Shown: positions 8,877-17,773, numbered from the stretch's first letter. The stretch is 64,000 bases of DNA from Ferrovibrio sp. (GCF_025869515.1 NZ_JAOZVR010000048.1:1-64000), one strand, 5' to 3'. Made by a program: numbers and translations. Notes: a model not told the origin generated them from the sequence alone.

Positions 8877-10089
8877 GGGCAACTGCCTTATCAGCCTGAT
8901 CGGAGAGATTGGATGGCGACGCGAGCAGTTTCTTGATGTTCTTCACCGCCTGCCGGGTGCGATGCTCGTTCTCGACGAAAGCAAGGCGCACGAAATTGTC
9001 GCCATGCTCGCCAAAGCCGATGCCCGGCGCCACGGCCACCTCGGCCTCGCGCAGCAGCAGCTTGGAGAATTCCACCGAGCCGAGATGGGCATAACGCTGC
9101 GGGATCGGCGCCCAGCAGAACATCGACGCATTCGGCATCGGGATGTCCCAGCCGGCGGCATTCAGGCCTTTCACCAGCACGTCGCGGCGCGACTTGTAGG
9201 TCTGGCGGATTTCCTCGACGCAGTCCTGCGGGCCGTTCAGCGCCGCGGTGGCGGCAACCTGGATCGGCGTGAAGGCACCGTAATCCAGATACGATTTCAT
9301 GCGCGCCAGTGCGCCGATCAGGGTGGAATTTCCGGCACCGAAACCGATGCGCCAGCCCGGCATGTTGTAGGTCTTGGACAGCGAGGTGAATTCGATGGCG
9401 ATATCCCTGGCACCCTTCACCTGCAGGATCGAGGGCGGCGGATTGCCGTCGAAATAGATTTCCGAATAGGCCAGGTCGGAGATCACCCACATGCCGCGCT
9501 TCCTGGCGAAATCGACCACGGCCTCGTAGAAGGACAGATCAACCGTCATCGCGGTCGGGTTGGCCGGAAAGCTGACGATCAGCGCGATCGGCTTCGGGAT
9601 GCTGTGCTGATAGGCGCGATCCAGACCGGCGAAAAAGTCGATGCCCGGGCCGATCTGCACGCTGCGCACATTGGCGCCGGCAATGATGAAGCCAAAGGCA
9701 TGCATCGGATAGCTCGGGTTCGGCACCAGCACGGTGTCGCCCGGCGCGGAGATCGCCATGGCCAGGTTGGCAAGGCCTTCCTTCGAGCCGAGCGTGACGA
9801 TCGCTTCTTTCTCCGGGTCGAGCTCGACGCCGAAGCGGCGGCCGTAATAATTCGACAGCGCCTTGCGCAGGCCCGGCACGCCGCGGCTGGAGGAGTAGCG
9901 GTGGGCCTTCGGATTCTGCGCCGCCTCCACCAGCTTGGCGACGATATGCGGCGGGGTCGCATTATCCGGGTTGCCCATGCCGAAATCGATGATGTCCTCA
10001 CCGCGAGCTCGCGCCGCGGCCTTCATACGGTTCACTTCCTCGAACACGTAGGGCGGCAGGCGCTTGATGCGGTAGAACTCGGTATCCAT
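8869..10089 (-). CDS. Class I/II aminotransferase (AlaC/DapL-like)
   Basis: PLP-dependent fold-type I aminotransferase of 406 aa. The cofactor lysine is Lys239 in SLSKTYNMPGWR, with the substrate-binding DFGMGNPD near residue 35 and SDLAYSE around 204-210. In alphaproteobacteria this protein lies just upstream of hom and is variously annotated as LL-diaminopimelate aminotransferase, glutamate-pyruvate aminotransferase AlaC, or aspartate-family aminotransferase. The neighbourhood with homoserine dehydrogenase suggests amino-acid metabolism, but the amino donor and acceptor are not determined by the sequence. It is the first gene of the four-gene minus-strand run. Confidence 0.92.
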   Translation of the reverse strand: MDTEFYRIKRLPPYVFEEVNRMKAAARARGEDIIDFGMGNPDNATPPHIVAKLVEAAQNPKAHRYSSSRGVPGLRKALSNYYGRRFGVELDPEKEAIVTLGSKEGLANLAMAISAPGDTVLVPNPSYPMHAFGFIIAGANVRSVQIGPGIDFFAGLDRAYQHSIPKPIALIVSFPANPTAMTVDLSFYEAVVDFARKRGMWVISDLAYSEIYFDGNPPPSILQVKGARDIAIEFTSLSKTYNMPGWRIGFGAGNSTLIGALARMKSYLDYGAFTPIQVAATAALNGPQDCVEEIRQTYKSRRDVLVKGLNAAGWDIPMPNASMFCWAPIPQRYAHLGSVEFSKLLLREAEVAVAPGIGFGEHGDNFVRLAFVENEHRTRQAVKNIKKLLASPSNLSDQADKAVAHG

Positions 10090-10193
10090 GGTCTTTGGTC
10101 CAGTACGAATGAAAAAGAAAACAGGGCCTCAGTTACGCGAAAGCGCGGCAGCTTTTCGCCCCGCGCCTCCGCCGCCGTTCTGCTGAAATCCGT

Positions 10194-11180
10194 TTAGTTC
10201 ACGAGATAGATTTCAACCCGGCGGCTATAGTCATCGGTAGCGCCGGCGGCATAGGCGGCCGGTGGCGCGGCGGTCGTCGCGGCAATCTGCGCCGCACCAT
10301 GCTTGCGCAGTTCGGCCGTGACATTGTCGGTCCGGCGCTGCGCCAGGCCGGTGGCAGCCGGGCCGGCATAGGTGACAACCTTCAGATTGCCCTTGTTGCC
10401 CACGCCTTTGTAATACTCGGCCACTTTCTTGATCAGCGCCTTGTCGTCATTGCCAAGACCGCTGGCGCCATTGCCAAACCGCACGATGGCCAGCAGCTGC
10501 TGCGCACCGGGCAGTGCGACCGGGCTGTAGCCCGTGCCCTGCGGCTGTGCCAGGCCGGCCGGCAATGCATTGGCCCCGGACTGCGCCAGGCTCTGAGAGT
10601 AGGTGTCGGTCATATTGGCGCGTGCACCCTGCGCCGGCGCCTGTTGCATCGGGGCCTGCTGCTGCATCGGGGCAGCCTGGCCGGCAGTGGCCTGACCCGA
10701 CTGGGCCACCGCCCGCGGCTCGGTGGCGCCGCGCGGCAACGGCGCCTGATTGGCATTCGGCAACTGGGTGACCGGCGCGCGCGGCGACGGCGGCGGCGTA
10801 TTGCTGTCGGCCGGGCGGGCGCGCAGCTCCTCATCGGTGTAGCGGGCATTGGTGCGGTCGGCGGCCAGATTGTCGATGGCCTGGCGGCGTTCGCTGTTGG
10901 CCGACATTTCCACCGGACGCGGCGGGACCCGGGCCAGATTGGGGAAGCGATCGGCATTGGCCCCGGCGTCCCGGGCGATATTGCCGCTCGGCACCGGCGC
11001 CGCCGCCTCATCCTCCCCACCGAACAAGCCGGTCGGGTCAGACCATTCCGTCGGGTCGGCCCAGGTGCCGCAGCCGCCAAGCCCCAGCATGGCGGCCAGC
11101 AGCGCCGCCGCAGTCATACTGCGCAGCCCGAAACCGCCCGACGCCATTGCGCTGGCGGAACTCTTGCCGATCCGAACCAT
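10194..11180 (-). CDS. Lipoprotein with degenerate OmpA-like C-terminal domain
   Basis: Protein of 328 aa with a lipoprotein signal ending in the lipobox LGGC, so the mature N-terminal cysteine would be lipidated. The middle (about 60-215) is low-complexity and rich in Pro, Gln and Ala, including several APMQQ repeats. The last 110 residues resemble an OmpA/Pal peptidoglycan-binding fold: IVRFGNGASGLGNDD as the first strand, AQRRTDNVTAELRKHGA for the helix, and RRVEIYL at the end. ATG 11180 is chosen for its GAGGGGG ribosome site. It is divergent from phaC. An envelope-tethering role is inferred only from the domain. Confidence 0.72.
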   Translation of the reverse strand: MVRIGKSSASAMASGGFGLRSMTAAALLAAMLGLGGCGTWADPTEWSDPTGLFGGEDEAAAPVPSGNIARDAGANADRFPNLARVPPRPVEMSANSERRQAIDNLAADRTNARYTDEELRARPADSNTPPPSPRAPVTQLPNANQAPLPRGATEPRAVAQSGQATAGQAAPMQQQAPMQQAPAQGARANMTDTYSQSLAQSGANALPAGLAQPQGTGYSPVALPGAQQLLAIVRFGNGASGLGNDDKALIKKVAEYYKGVGNKGNLKVVTYAGPAATGLAQRRTDNVTAELRKHGAAQIAATTAAPPAAYAAGATDDYSRRVEIYLVN

Positions 11181-11343
11181 CCGTAACCCCCTCAACACTC
11201 AAAAACCGGCCGATCGCCTGCCGGCGGCTTGTCGGCCTTGCAGGGCGATTCCCTATCCCGTAACCTCAATTCGCAGCGTGAAAATCCGGCCGAAAACCGG
11301 AATCGCGCGGCGAGGAAACGGCCCCGAGAATAAGGACTGTCGG

Positions 11344-13191
11344 ATGGCGAAGCAACCGGACAGTGGCAAACCGGATACCGACGTCAAACTGCCCGATCCG
11401 GCGGTCTGGGCCCGGAACTGGGCCCGGATTACCGAGCAGAGCCAGAAAATGCTGGCCGAGTTCGCCGCCAAGCAGCAATCCGAGCCCGGCCCAGCCCCGG
11501 CCGGCCCCCTCCCGGCCCCGGTGAACCCCGATCCCCTGAATATCGGCGGTGCCTTCATGGAAATCGCCGCCAAGCTGATGGCCGACCCGGCCAAGCTGGC
11601 CGAGGCCCAGACCAGATTCTGGCAGGATTACGCCACGCTGTGGGCCAATACCGCCGACCGTTTCCTGGGCCGGGAGGCCCCCCCGCTGGTGCAGCCCGAC
11701 AAGGGCGACAAACGCTTCAAGGACCCGGCCTGGCAGGAAAGTGCTGTTTTCGACTACCTCAAGCAGTCCTACCTGCTGACGGCGCGCTGGGTGCAGACCA
11801 CGGTGCAGAGCGCCGAAGGGGTCGACCCCAAGGTGGCCCGCAAGGCCGAGTTCTACACCAAGCAATTCGTCGATGCCCTGTCGCCGTCGAACTTCGCCCT
11901 CACCAATCCCGAAGTGGTGCGTGCCACGCTGGACAGCAACGGCGAAAACCTGGTCAACGGCCTGAAGAACCTGCTGGAGGATATCGAGCGCGGCAAGGGC
12001 AAGCTCAACGTCAAGATGGTGGATGCCAAGGCCTTCACGGTGGGCGAGACCATCGCCACGACGCCGGGCAAGGTGATCTACCAGAACGACCTGATGCAGC
12101 TGCTGCAGTTCGAACCGACCACTAAGCAGGTGTATCGCCGGCCGCTGTTCATCGTGCCGCCCTGGATCAACAAATATTACATCCTCGATCTCAAGCCGCA
12201 GAATTCCTTCATCCGCTGGATGGTCGCCAGGGGCTACACCGTCTTCGTCGTCTCCTGGAACCAGCCGGACGAAACCACGGTGGACAAGACCTTCGAAAGC
12301 TACATGCGCGAAGGCATCCTCGAAGGCCTCGATGCCGTGAAAAAAGCCACCGGCGAGGACGAGGTCACCGCCATCGGCTACTGTATCGGCGGCACGCTGA
12401 TGGCCTCGACTCTGGCCTGGATGGCGCAGAAGAAGGACGAACGCATCAAGGCGGTCACCTTCTTCGCCGCCCAGGTGGATTTCGCCGATGCCGGCGAGCT
12501 CAGCGTCTTCACCGACGAGGACACGCTGAAATACCTGGAAAATCTGATGTCGGAAAAAGGTTATCTCGACGGCGGCGAGATGGCGACCACCTTCAACATG
12601 CTGCGCGCCAACGACCTGATCTGGTCCTTCGTGGTGAACAACTACCTGCTGGGCAAGGAACCTTTCCCCTTCGACCTGCTGTACTGGAATTCCGACTGCA
12701 CGCGCATGCCGGCCAAGATGCACGGCTTCTACCTGCGCAACATGTATCAGAAGAACCTGCTGTCGCAGCCGGGCCAGCTCGAACTGGCGGGCGAGAAACT
12801 CGACCTGCGCAAGATCAAAATCCCGGTCTATTTGCAGGCCAGCAAGGACGATCATATCGCGCCTTACAAGTCGGTCTACAAGGCGACACAGCTCTATGGC
12901 GGGCCGGTGCGTTTCCTGATGGCCGGCTCCGGCCATATCGCCGGCGTGATCAACCATCCCGATGCCAGGAAATACCAGCACTGGCGCAACGACACCGCGA
13001 CCAATCCGGCCAATGTGGAAGACTGGATCAAGGGCGCCAGGGAATATCCGGGCTCCTGGTGGGACGACTGGGATGCCTGGCTGTCGGAAAAATCCGGCGA
13101 CAAGGTGCCGGCACGCAAGCCCGGCGACGGCAAGCTGAAGGTGATCGAGCCGGCACCGGGCAGCTATGTGAAAAAGCGGATCGTGGATTAG
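11344..13191 (+). CDS. phaC: Class I poly(3-hydroxyalkanoate) synthase
   Basis: Polymerises (R)-3-hydroxyacyl-CoA into PHA storage granules. The 615-aa length fits class I. The catalytic triad is visible: Cys347 in the lipase-box-like GYCIGG, an Asp at 502 or 503 in SKDDHIAPY, and His531 in GSGHIAGV. The PhaC N-terminal domain spans about 90-260, preceded by a Pro/Ala-rich linker. Translation starts at the ATG 7 nt after AAGGA. The longer upstream open frame crosses the divergent lipoprotein gene and is discarded. The phasin at 40.4 kb belongs to the same system. No phaA, phaB or phaR gene is in the window. Confidence 0.97.
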   Translation: MAKQPDSGKPDTDVKLPDPAVWARNWARITEQSQKMLAEFAAKQQSEPGPAPAGPLPAPVNPDPLNIGGAFMEIAAKLMADPAKLAEAQTRFWQDYATLWANTADRFLGREAPPLVQPDKGDKRFKDPAWQESAVFDYLKQSYLLTARWVQTTVQSAEGVDPKVARKAEFYTKQFVDALSPSNFALTNPEVVRATLDSNGENLVNGLKNLLEDIERGKGKLNVKMVDAKAFTVGETIATTPGKVIYQNDLMQLLQFEPTTKQVYRRPLFIVPPWINKYYILDLKPQNSFIRWMVARGYTVFVVSWNQPDETTVDKTFESYMREGILEGLDAVKKATGEDEVTAIGYCIGGTLMASTLAWMAQKKDERIKAVTFFAAQVDFADAGELSVFTDEDTLKYLENLMSEKGYLDGGEMATTFNMLRANDLIWSFVVNNYLLGKEPFPFDLLYWNSDCTRMPAKMHGFYLRNMYQKNLLSQPGQLELAGEKLDLRKIKIPVYLQASKDDHIAPYKSVYKATQLYGGPVRFLMAGSGHIAGVINHPDARKYQHWRNDTATNPANVEDWIKGAREYPGSWWDDWDAWLSEKSGDKVPARKPGDGKLKVIEPAPGSYVKKRIVD

Positions 13192-13216
13192 GAGAGCATC
13201 TCATTGCCCCACAAGT

Positions 13217-13312
13217 GTCATGGCCGGGCTTGTCCCGGCCATCCACGTGTTAGGGTTCTCCTGATCGCTGCGGCGAAAAGGCGTGGATGCCCGGGTCAAG
13301 CCCGGGCATGAC
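13217..13312. repeat. Paired palindromic repeat (BIME/REP-like)
   Basis: Two GC-rich palindromes face each other between phaC and the double isomerase gene. The first (13220-13242) is ATGGCCGGG, loop CTTGT, CCCGGCCAT. The second (13287-13309) is ATGCCCGGG, loop TCAAG, CCCGGGCAT. Their outer flanks TGTC/GACA and inner flanks ATCCACG/CGTGGAT are also inverted, so the whole 96 bp is one imperfect inverted repeat. This composition is common in dispersed intergenic repeats of alphaproteobacteria. Related copies occur at 54.46, 61.17 and 61.22 kb. Confidence 0.75.
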
Positions 13313-13338
13313 AAAACTAAAGGACAAGGGACAATACA

Positions 13339-13983
13339 ATGCTCGCTCTTATCGACGTCACCTTCAATTTCACCACGCTGGGCGACAAGGCGCAGCAGCT
13401 GGTGCGCGCCGAATGGGACGAGGAAGAGCGGCTGCTGGCGAAGGGCCAGTTTGTCGGCATCTGGCGCAAGGCCAATGGCATGGGCACGATGTTCATCCTT
13501 GATGTGCCGAACAACGAGGCGCTGGGCAACCAGGTGCGCGCCATGCCGCTCTATCCCTGGTTCACCGATGTGAAGGTCACGCCGCTGATCAGCCATCCGA
13601 ACTTTCCGCAATTCGCGCGTGGCGCCAGAGAGCATGAGAAGCCGGATACCAAGCCGAAGCCGGACAGCAACCTGTTCCTCTGCGACGTGCGGATCGAATA
13701 CCTGCGCGCCGGCGACAAGTTCAAGGAACTGGTGCAGGCCGAATGGCGCGAGTCCGAGGCGATGCTGGCCAAGCGGCAACTCGTTGGCATCTGGCGCCGC
13801 GCCAATGCGCTCGGCACCTTTGTGCTGTGGAACCTGCCCGATGCCGATGCGGTGGCAACCACCCTGCGCGGGATGCCGCTCTATCCCTGCTTCACCAAGG
13901 TGGACGTGATCCCGCTGGCGCTGCACCCGAACTTCCCGCAATTCGCGCGGCCCGCCGAGACGCACGAGAAACCGGCAGCGTAA
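13339..13983 (+). CDS. Double muconolactone-isomerase-like protein
   Basis: Protein of 214 aa built from two copies of a roughly 90-residue muconolactone delta-isomerase-like (ferredoxin-like fold) domain joined by a charged linker near residues 95-112. Both copies share AEW-x-E, LAK-x-Q, VGIWR, GT and MPLYP-x-FT and end in HPNFPQFAR, so this is an internal duplication. The classical isomerase is a single domain of about 92-96 aa that assembles as a decamer in the beta-ketoadipate pathway. No catechol or protocatechuate pathway genes are adjacent, so the reaction is uncertain. YchJ follows after 1 nt. The upstream gap carries the paired palindromes. Confidence 0.82.
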   Translation: MLALIDVTFNFTTLGDKAQQLVRAEWDEEERLLAKGQFVGIWRKANGMGTMFILDVPNNEALGNQVRAMPLYPWFTDVKVTPLISHPNFPQFARGAREHEKPDTKPKPDSNLFLCDVRIEYLRAGDKFKELVQAEWRESEAMLAKRQLVGIWRRANALGTFVLWNLPDADAVATTLRGMPLYPCFTKVDVIPLALHPNFPQFARPAETHEKPAA

Positions 13984-13984
13984 T

Positions 13985-14464
13985 TTGGCTCCCTGCCCCT
14001 GCCAGTCCGGCCAGCCCTTCGAGACCTGCTGCGGCCCGATCCTGGCCGGCACACCGGCGCCCACCGCGCTGGCGCTGATGCGCTCGCGCTACACGGCCTA
14101 TGCGCGCGGCGATGTGGCGCATCTGGCGCGCACGCTGGCGCCCGAGCAGCGCGCCGGCTTCGATACGGCCGATGTCAGCGCCGGCATGAATAGTACGCAG
14201 TGGCTCGGGCTGGAGATCCTCGATACGGAAGCCGGCGGCACGGACGACAGCACCGGCATCGTGGAATTCGTCGCCCGCTTCCAGGCGCAAGGGCAGACCC
14301 GCGCATTGCACGAACGCTCGCGCTTCCGCCGCGACGCGACAGACGGCGGCTGGGTCTATATCGATGGCGATACCGATGTTCAGCCGGTGAAAAAGCCCGG
14401 CCGCAACGAACCCTGCCCCTGCGGCTCAGGCAAGAAGTTCAAGCACTGCTGCGGGCGAACCTAA
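13985..14464 (+). CDS. ychJ: YchJ family protein with two SEC-C motifs
   Basis: Protein of 159 aa with a zinc-binding SEC-C motif at each end: [16 protein letters not shown] at the N-terminus and [16 protein letters not shown] at the C-terminus. The YchJ (UPF0225) NTF2-like domain lies between them, with [14 protein letters not shown] near residue 35. SEC-C motifs bind zinc and in SecA contact SecB and ribosomes, while YchJ itself has no settled function. Translation begins at a TTG directly after the stop of the isomerase-like gene, which keeps the first CPC motif intact and suggests coupling. It converges on the SDR gene. Confidence 0.9.
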   Translation: MAPCPCQSGQPFETCCGPILAGTPAPTALALMRSRYTAYARGDVAHLARTLAPEQRAGFDTADVSAGMNSTQWLGLEILDTEAGGTDDSTGIVEFVARFQAQGQTRALHERSRFRRDATDGGWVYIDGDTDVQPVKKPGRNEPCPCGSGKKFKHCCGRT

Positions 14465-14479
14465 TAATCAATCTACACT

Positions 14480-15268
14480 TCACGCATTCCGCCGTTCTCC
14501 ACGCAATGTCGGCAGACCAATGCCCGTTGAATCAAACCCGCCATCCACGCACAGCACCTGCCCGGTGACATAGCCGGCCTGGTCGCCGCAGAGAAAACAG
14601 ATCGCATTCGCCAGTTCGGTCTCCAGCCCGTAGCGGTTGAGCGGGATATGGTCGTGATAGTCGGCGCGGATTTCCGGCGTGTGCACCGCCAGCGCCATGG
14701 CGGTATCGACCGGGCCCGGCGCCACCGCATTCACCCGGATGCCATACTGGCCGAGTTCGGCCGCCTGCTGCTTGGTCAGATGCGCCAGCCCGGCCTTGCT
14801 GGTGCCATAGGCGACCCGCAGGGTCGAGGCACGCAGCCCCGAGATCGAGGTGATGTTGACGATGGCGCCGCCGCCCTGGTCGCGCATGACCGGCGCCACC
14901 GCCTGGGTCATCAGGAAAGGGCCGGTCAGGTTCACCGCCATGACGCGCTGCCAGTCGTCCAGCGTCACCTCCAGGATCGGCTTGAAGATGGCGATGCCGG
15001 CGTTGTTCACCAGCGCATCGATGCGGCCGAAATGATCTTTCGCCTGTTTCACGGCCCGCTGCACGGCAGCCGGATCGGAGACATCGGCTTCCAGGGTCAG
15101 TGTCATACCCGGTCGATCGAGCGATGCTGCCGCCGTCCGCACCGTGTCGCCCAGAATGTCGAGCATGGCGACCTGCCAGCCCTCAGCGAGGAATTTCGTG
15201 GCTGCCGCCAGCCCCAGACCGCGCGCCGCGCCGGTGACCAAGGCTACTTTGTTCGATGTACTGGCCAT
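14480..15268 (-). CDS. SDR family oxidoreductase
   Basis: Classical short-chain dehydrogenase/reductase of 262 aa. The cofactor motif TGAARGLGLA is at the N-terminus, NNAG in the middle, the catalytic Ser region ITSISG near 145 and YGTSK (Tyr/Lys) about 12 residues further. MLDILG at the end of strand 2 carries an Asp, which favours NAD over NADP. Similar sequences act on hydroxyacyl-CoA, sugars or steroids, and the substrate cannot be assigned. It is convergent with ychJ and upstream of the small secreted protein gene. Confidence 0.9.
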   Translation of the reverse strand: MASTSNKVALVTGAARGLGLAAATKFLAEGWQVAMLDILGDTVRTAAASLDRPGMTLTLEADVSDPAAVQRAVKQAKDHFGRIDALVNNAGIAIFKPILEVTLDDWQRVMAVNLTGPFLMTQAVAPVMRDQGGGAIVNITSISGLRASTLRVAYGTSKAGLAHLTKQQAAELGQYGIRVNAVAPGPVDTAMALAVHTPEIRADYHDHIPLNRYGLETELANAICFLCGDQAGYVTGQVLCVDGGFDSTGIGLPTLRGERRNA

Positions 15269-15386
15269 CCTGACGACTCGCTCCCTGCCATTTTCTCAGG
15301 CAAGGCTAGCGTGTCCGGTAGCAGTCGGGCCAGTGTTCGCGACAGGATTACGCCCGGCAGACATAGCCGGCCGGGCGTTCCCCGTC

Positions 15387-15656
15387 TCAGCCACCCATGC
15401 AGCTCTTGCCGAGTTTCTGCCCCGCCTCGGCACCCACCGCCTGTGGGTTGCCCTTGATCTTTCCGGCCATGGCCAGGGTCCGTACCTGGGCCGAAACCGC
15501 TGACGTGATGCCAGCCGGTCCGCCTTTGCACACATTCGGATCGGCCGCCTTGGTGGCAGCGACAACGGCGTCGACTTCAGCAGGATTTTCCGCTGCCTGC
15601 GCCACCTGCATGGTCAGTGCGAGTGCCGCAGCGCCGATCAGTAAACCGAGTTTCAT
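15387..15656 (-). CDS. Small secreted protein of unknown function
   Basis: Protein of 89 aa with a standard signal peptide (MKLGLLIGAAALALT, predicted cut after AQA), leaving a mature periplasmic protein of about 68 residues. Two cysteines (in NVCKGG and KSCMGG) could form one disulfide, and the sequence is Ala/Gly-rich without a recognised domain. A GC-rich hairpin (15351-15377) lies just past the stop but has no T-run. Divergent from the LuxR-type gene with about 200 bp between. The N-terminal signal and codon use make it a credible gene. Confidence 0.7.
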   Translation of the reverse strand: MKLGLLIGAAALALTMQVAQAAENPAEVDAVVAATKAADPNVCKGGPAGITSAVSAQVRTLAMAGKIKGNPQAVGAEAGQKLGKSCMGG

Positions 15657-15861
15657 AATGCTGTCTCCCCATCATGGATCGTTATGTCCGCGCCATTCAT
15701 CCGTGGACGGCGCATGACCCGCCTGATCAGCCTGCCGGAGCGCACGCAGCCGCGCATCGCCCGAACGAGGTATGGGCATAAAGTTCATGTACACGCAGCA
15801 GGCGTGCCGTGTTTAGATGGCAGTGGCAGGAAAGAACCGCATCAGACGGTTTGGGGGACGC

Positions 15862-16998
15862 ATGGAGTTACGTCAGTTCTCTGTGTTGGTGGAAGGCCTG
15901 TACGAAGCCGCGCTGAATCCGGAAGGCTGGCGTACCATGGCTGCCGACCTCGCCCGTGCCTTTCATTCCGGCAGCTGCGCCATCCAGCTGCGCGATCTGG
16001 CGGCCGGACAGACCGTCGTTCTCACGAACACCGCCAATTATGACACCAAGGCAATCGCCGATTACGAAGCGCATTTCCATGCATCGGATATGTATGTTGA
16101 AGGCGCGATGAAGATCGGTGTGGGTGTTCCGCTGCTCGGCAGCCAGATCGTCGACGACAACAAGCTGCTTAATTCGGAATACTACGCCGACTGGCTGAAG
16201 CATGTCGGGATATTCCATCTCACCGGCGGGATGATGGCCGTCGACAGCAGCGCCATCGCCGGTATCGGCATCCATCGTGCCTATGGCAGCGAAAACTACG
16301 ATCTTGCCGACCGCGAGGCGATGGGCCTTCTGCTGCCGCACCTGACCCGCGCGCTGCAGATGTACCGCAAACTGAGTGGTCTGGAATGCCAGGGGCAGAT
16401 CAGTCTCGCCGCACTGGAAGCGCTCAGCCTCGGCGTCATCGTCGTCGATGCGGCGGGCCGGTTGCTGTTCGCCAATACCGTCGCCGAAAGACTGCTGCAG
16501 AAAGGCCAGGGCATCACCGTCAGCCATGGACACCTGCGCGCCCAGTTCACAGACCGCAACCTTGTGCTGCAGCATACGATTCGGGAGGCTGTGGCCGGTT
16601 TTTCCGGCCGGTCGTCGCATACGGGTATGCTGGTGATGCCGCGACGCGATGCCCTGCCGCTGTCGCTGCTGGTCTGTCCGGCGCCAGGCGACCGGCTGGG
16701 CAGCGACCGGCTGAAAGCCGCCGCGATCATCTTCGTGAACAACCCCGACGACCGCATCACGCCGACGGAAGCTTCGCTGATCGCACAATTCCACCTCACG
16801 CCGGCTGAAGCCCGCCTGACCGCCGCGCTGCTCGACGGCGAACATGTTGACGACTACGCCCTGCGGACCGGGCTCAGCCTGCATACGGTGAAGACCCAGC
16901 TGAAACATGTCTTCGCCAAGACCGGCAGCACGCGGCAATCCGATCTGATCCGCATAGTCCTAGCAAATCCGGTATTGCGCATGTGTCGCGCCGGCTGA
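15862..16998 (+). CDS. LuxR-type helix-turn-helix regulator
   Basis: Protein of 378 aa with a C-terminal LuxR/NarL-type DNA-binding domain: LTPAEARLTAALLDG, then the recognition region TGLSLHTVKTQLKHVFAKTG around residues 328-347. The region before it (about 180-300) resembles a PAS-like sensor segment (LGVIVVDAAGRLLFAN). The N-terminal 170 residues have no recognised domain. ATG 15862, preceded by GGGGGA, is preferred over ATG 15817. No autoinducer-synthase gene is nearby, so the signal is unknown. It is an orphan regulator whose target genes cannot be read from the context. Confidence 0.83.
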   Translation: MELRQFSVLVEGLYEAALNPEGWRTMAADLARAFHSGSCAIQLRDLAAGQTVVLTNTANYDTKAIADYEAHFHASDMYVEGAMKIGVGVPLLGSQIVDDNKLLNSEYYADWLKHVGIFHLTGGMMAVDSSAIAGIGIHRAYGSENYDLADREAMGLLLPHLTRALQMYRKLSGLECQGQISLAALEALSLGVIVVDAAGRLLFANTVAERLLQKGQGITVSHGHLRAQFTDRNLVLQHTIREAVAGFSGRSSHTGMLVMPRRDALPLSLLVCPAPGDRLGSDRLKAAAIIFVNNPDDRITPTEASLIAQFHLTPAEARLTAALLDGEHVDDYALRTGLSLHTVKTQLKHVFAKTGSTRQSDLIRIVLANPVLRMCRAG

Positions 16999-17106
16999 CA
17001 ACCCCTGCCTTTTGCGGTATCCTGCGGCGAAACATACCGGATGTTGGGTCGGCATCCGGGTCTTCGCGACTAAGAGTGGTAAATTGGGGGGTAGTGAAAC
17101 AGCCGC

Positions 17107-17607
17107 ATGGGCCTGATGCTGGAAGGCGCGCCGCAACTGACGCTGGAGACGCTCCGGGCCCTGTATGCCTACTGGGCCGGCAAGCGTGCTGGCCGCGCCC
17201 TGCCCGACCGTGCCGATATCGACCCGATCGAGATGAAACCCTGGCTCGGCAACCTGATGCTGGTCGAGCGCAAGGAGGACGGCGACTATTTATACCGTCT
17301 CTACGGCTCGACCTTCGTGAACCAGTTCAAGGTCGACATGACCGGCAAGCGGGTCAACGAGCTGCCGGCCCAGCAGGCCGACCTGCTGCGCAGCGAATAT
17401 GACGCCGTGGTGCATAGCGGCATCCCGATGTCGCGCCGCTACACCGCCACTTTCGACTACACCTCGCGCGACAAGCGTTCCACCTGGCAGGTCGAGCGCA
17501 GCTGGGAACGGCTGGCCCTGCCGCTGACCGCCGGCGGCCCGGAAGTGAAGATGCTGCTGGTCGCCGCCTTCCCGCTGGAACCGGCCCCGGAAGACCGCCT
17601 GTCGTAA
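17107..17607 (+). CDS. PAS_5 family protein
   Basis: Protein of 166 aa belonging to the alphaproteobacterial PAS_5 group: LRALYAYWAGKRAGRALPDRAD at the start (described by the conserved Tyr-x-x-Lys-Arg pattern), then PWLGNLMLVE, YRLYGSTFV near residue 65, and LPL before the end. These are stand-alone sensor-like domains without an output domain, and their ligand is unknown. It lies between the LuxR-type gene and topA on the same strand. The ATG follows a G-rich stretch about 15 nt upstream that only weakly resembles a ribosome site. Confidence 0.8.
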   Translation: MGLMLEGAPQLTLETLRALYAYWAGKRAGRALPDRADIDPIEMKPWLGNLMLVERKEDGDYLYRLYGSTFVNQFKVDMTGKRVNELPAQQADLLRSEYDAVVHSGIPMSRRYTATFDYTSRDKRSTWQVERSWERLALPLTAGGPEVKMLLVAAFPLEPAPEDRLS

Positions 17608-17655
17608 ATAATTCCGTAAAATCAATATCTTAATGGAATGTCGCGCCGGTCGGGT

Positions 17656-17684
17656 TTGACAAGGCGGATTCCATCGCCCATGTT
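17656..17684 (+). promoter_or_regulatory. Possible sigma-70 promoter for topA
   Basis: TTGACA at 17656-17661 followed, after 17 bp, by CATGTT at 17679-17684. The -35 is perfect but the -10 matches TATAAT at only three positions. The distance to the topA start is about 90 nt. Weak candidate. Confidence 0.25.
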
Positions 17685-17773
17685 CCGCCTGCCGCGCCGT
17701 TCGGGACTCCGCCCAGAACCGGCCCATAACCGGTAAGTGTGTCAGTGTCATTTTTGTTGGAAAACCGAGCATT

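Noticed and set aside
10849-11343. N-terminal extension of phaC by 165 codons
   Set aside because: The segment overlaps the divergent lipoprotein gene, has no PhaC similarity, and a good ribosome site precedes ATG 11344.
15351-15377. Hairpin after the small secreted protein as a terminator
   Set aside because: An 8-bp GC-rich stem exists but no T-run follows on the minus strand, so it is not called a terminator.
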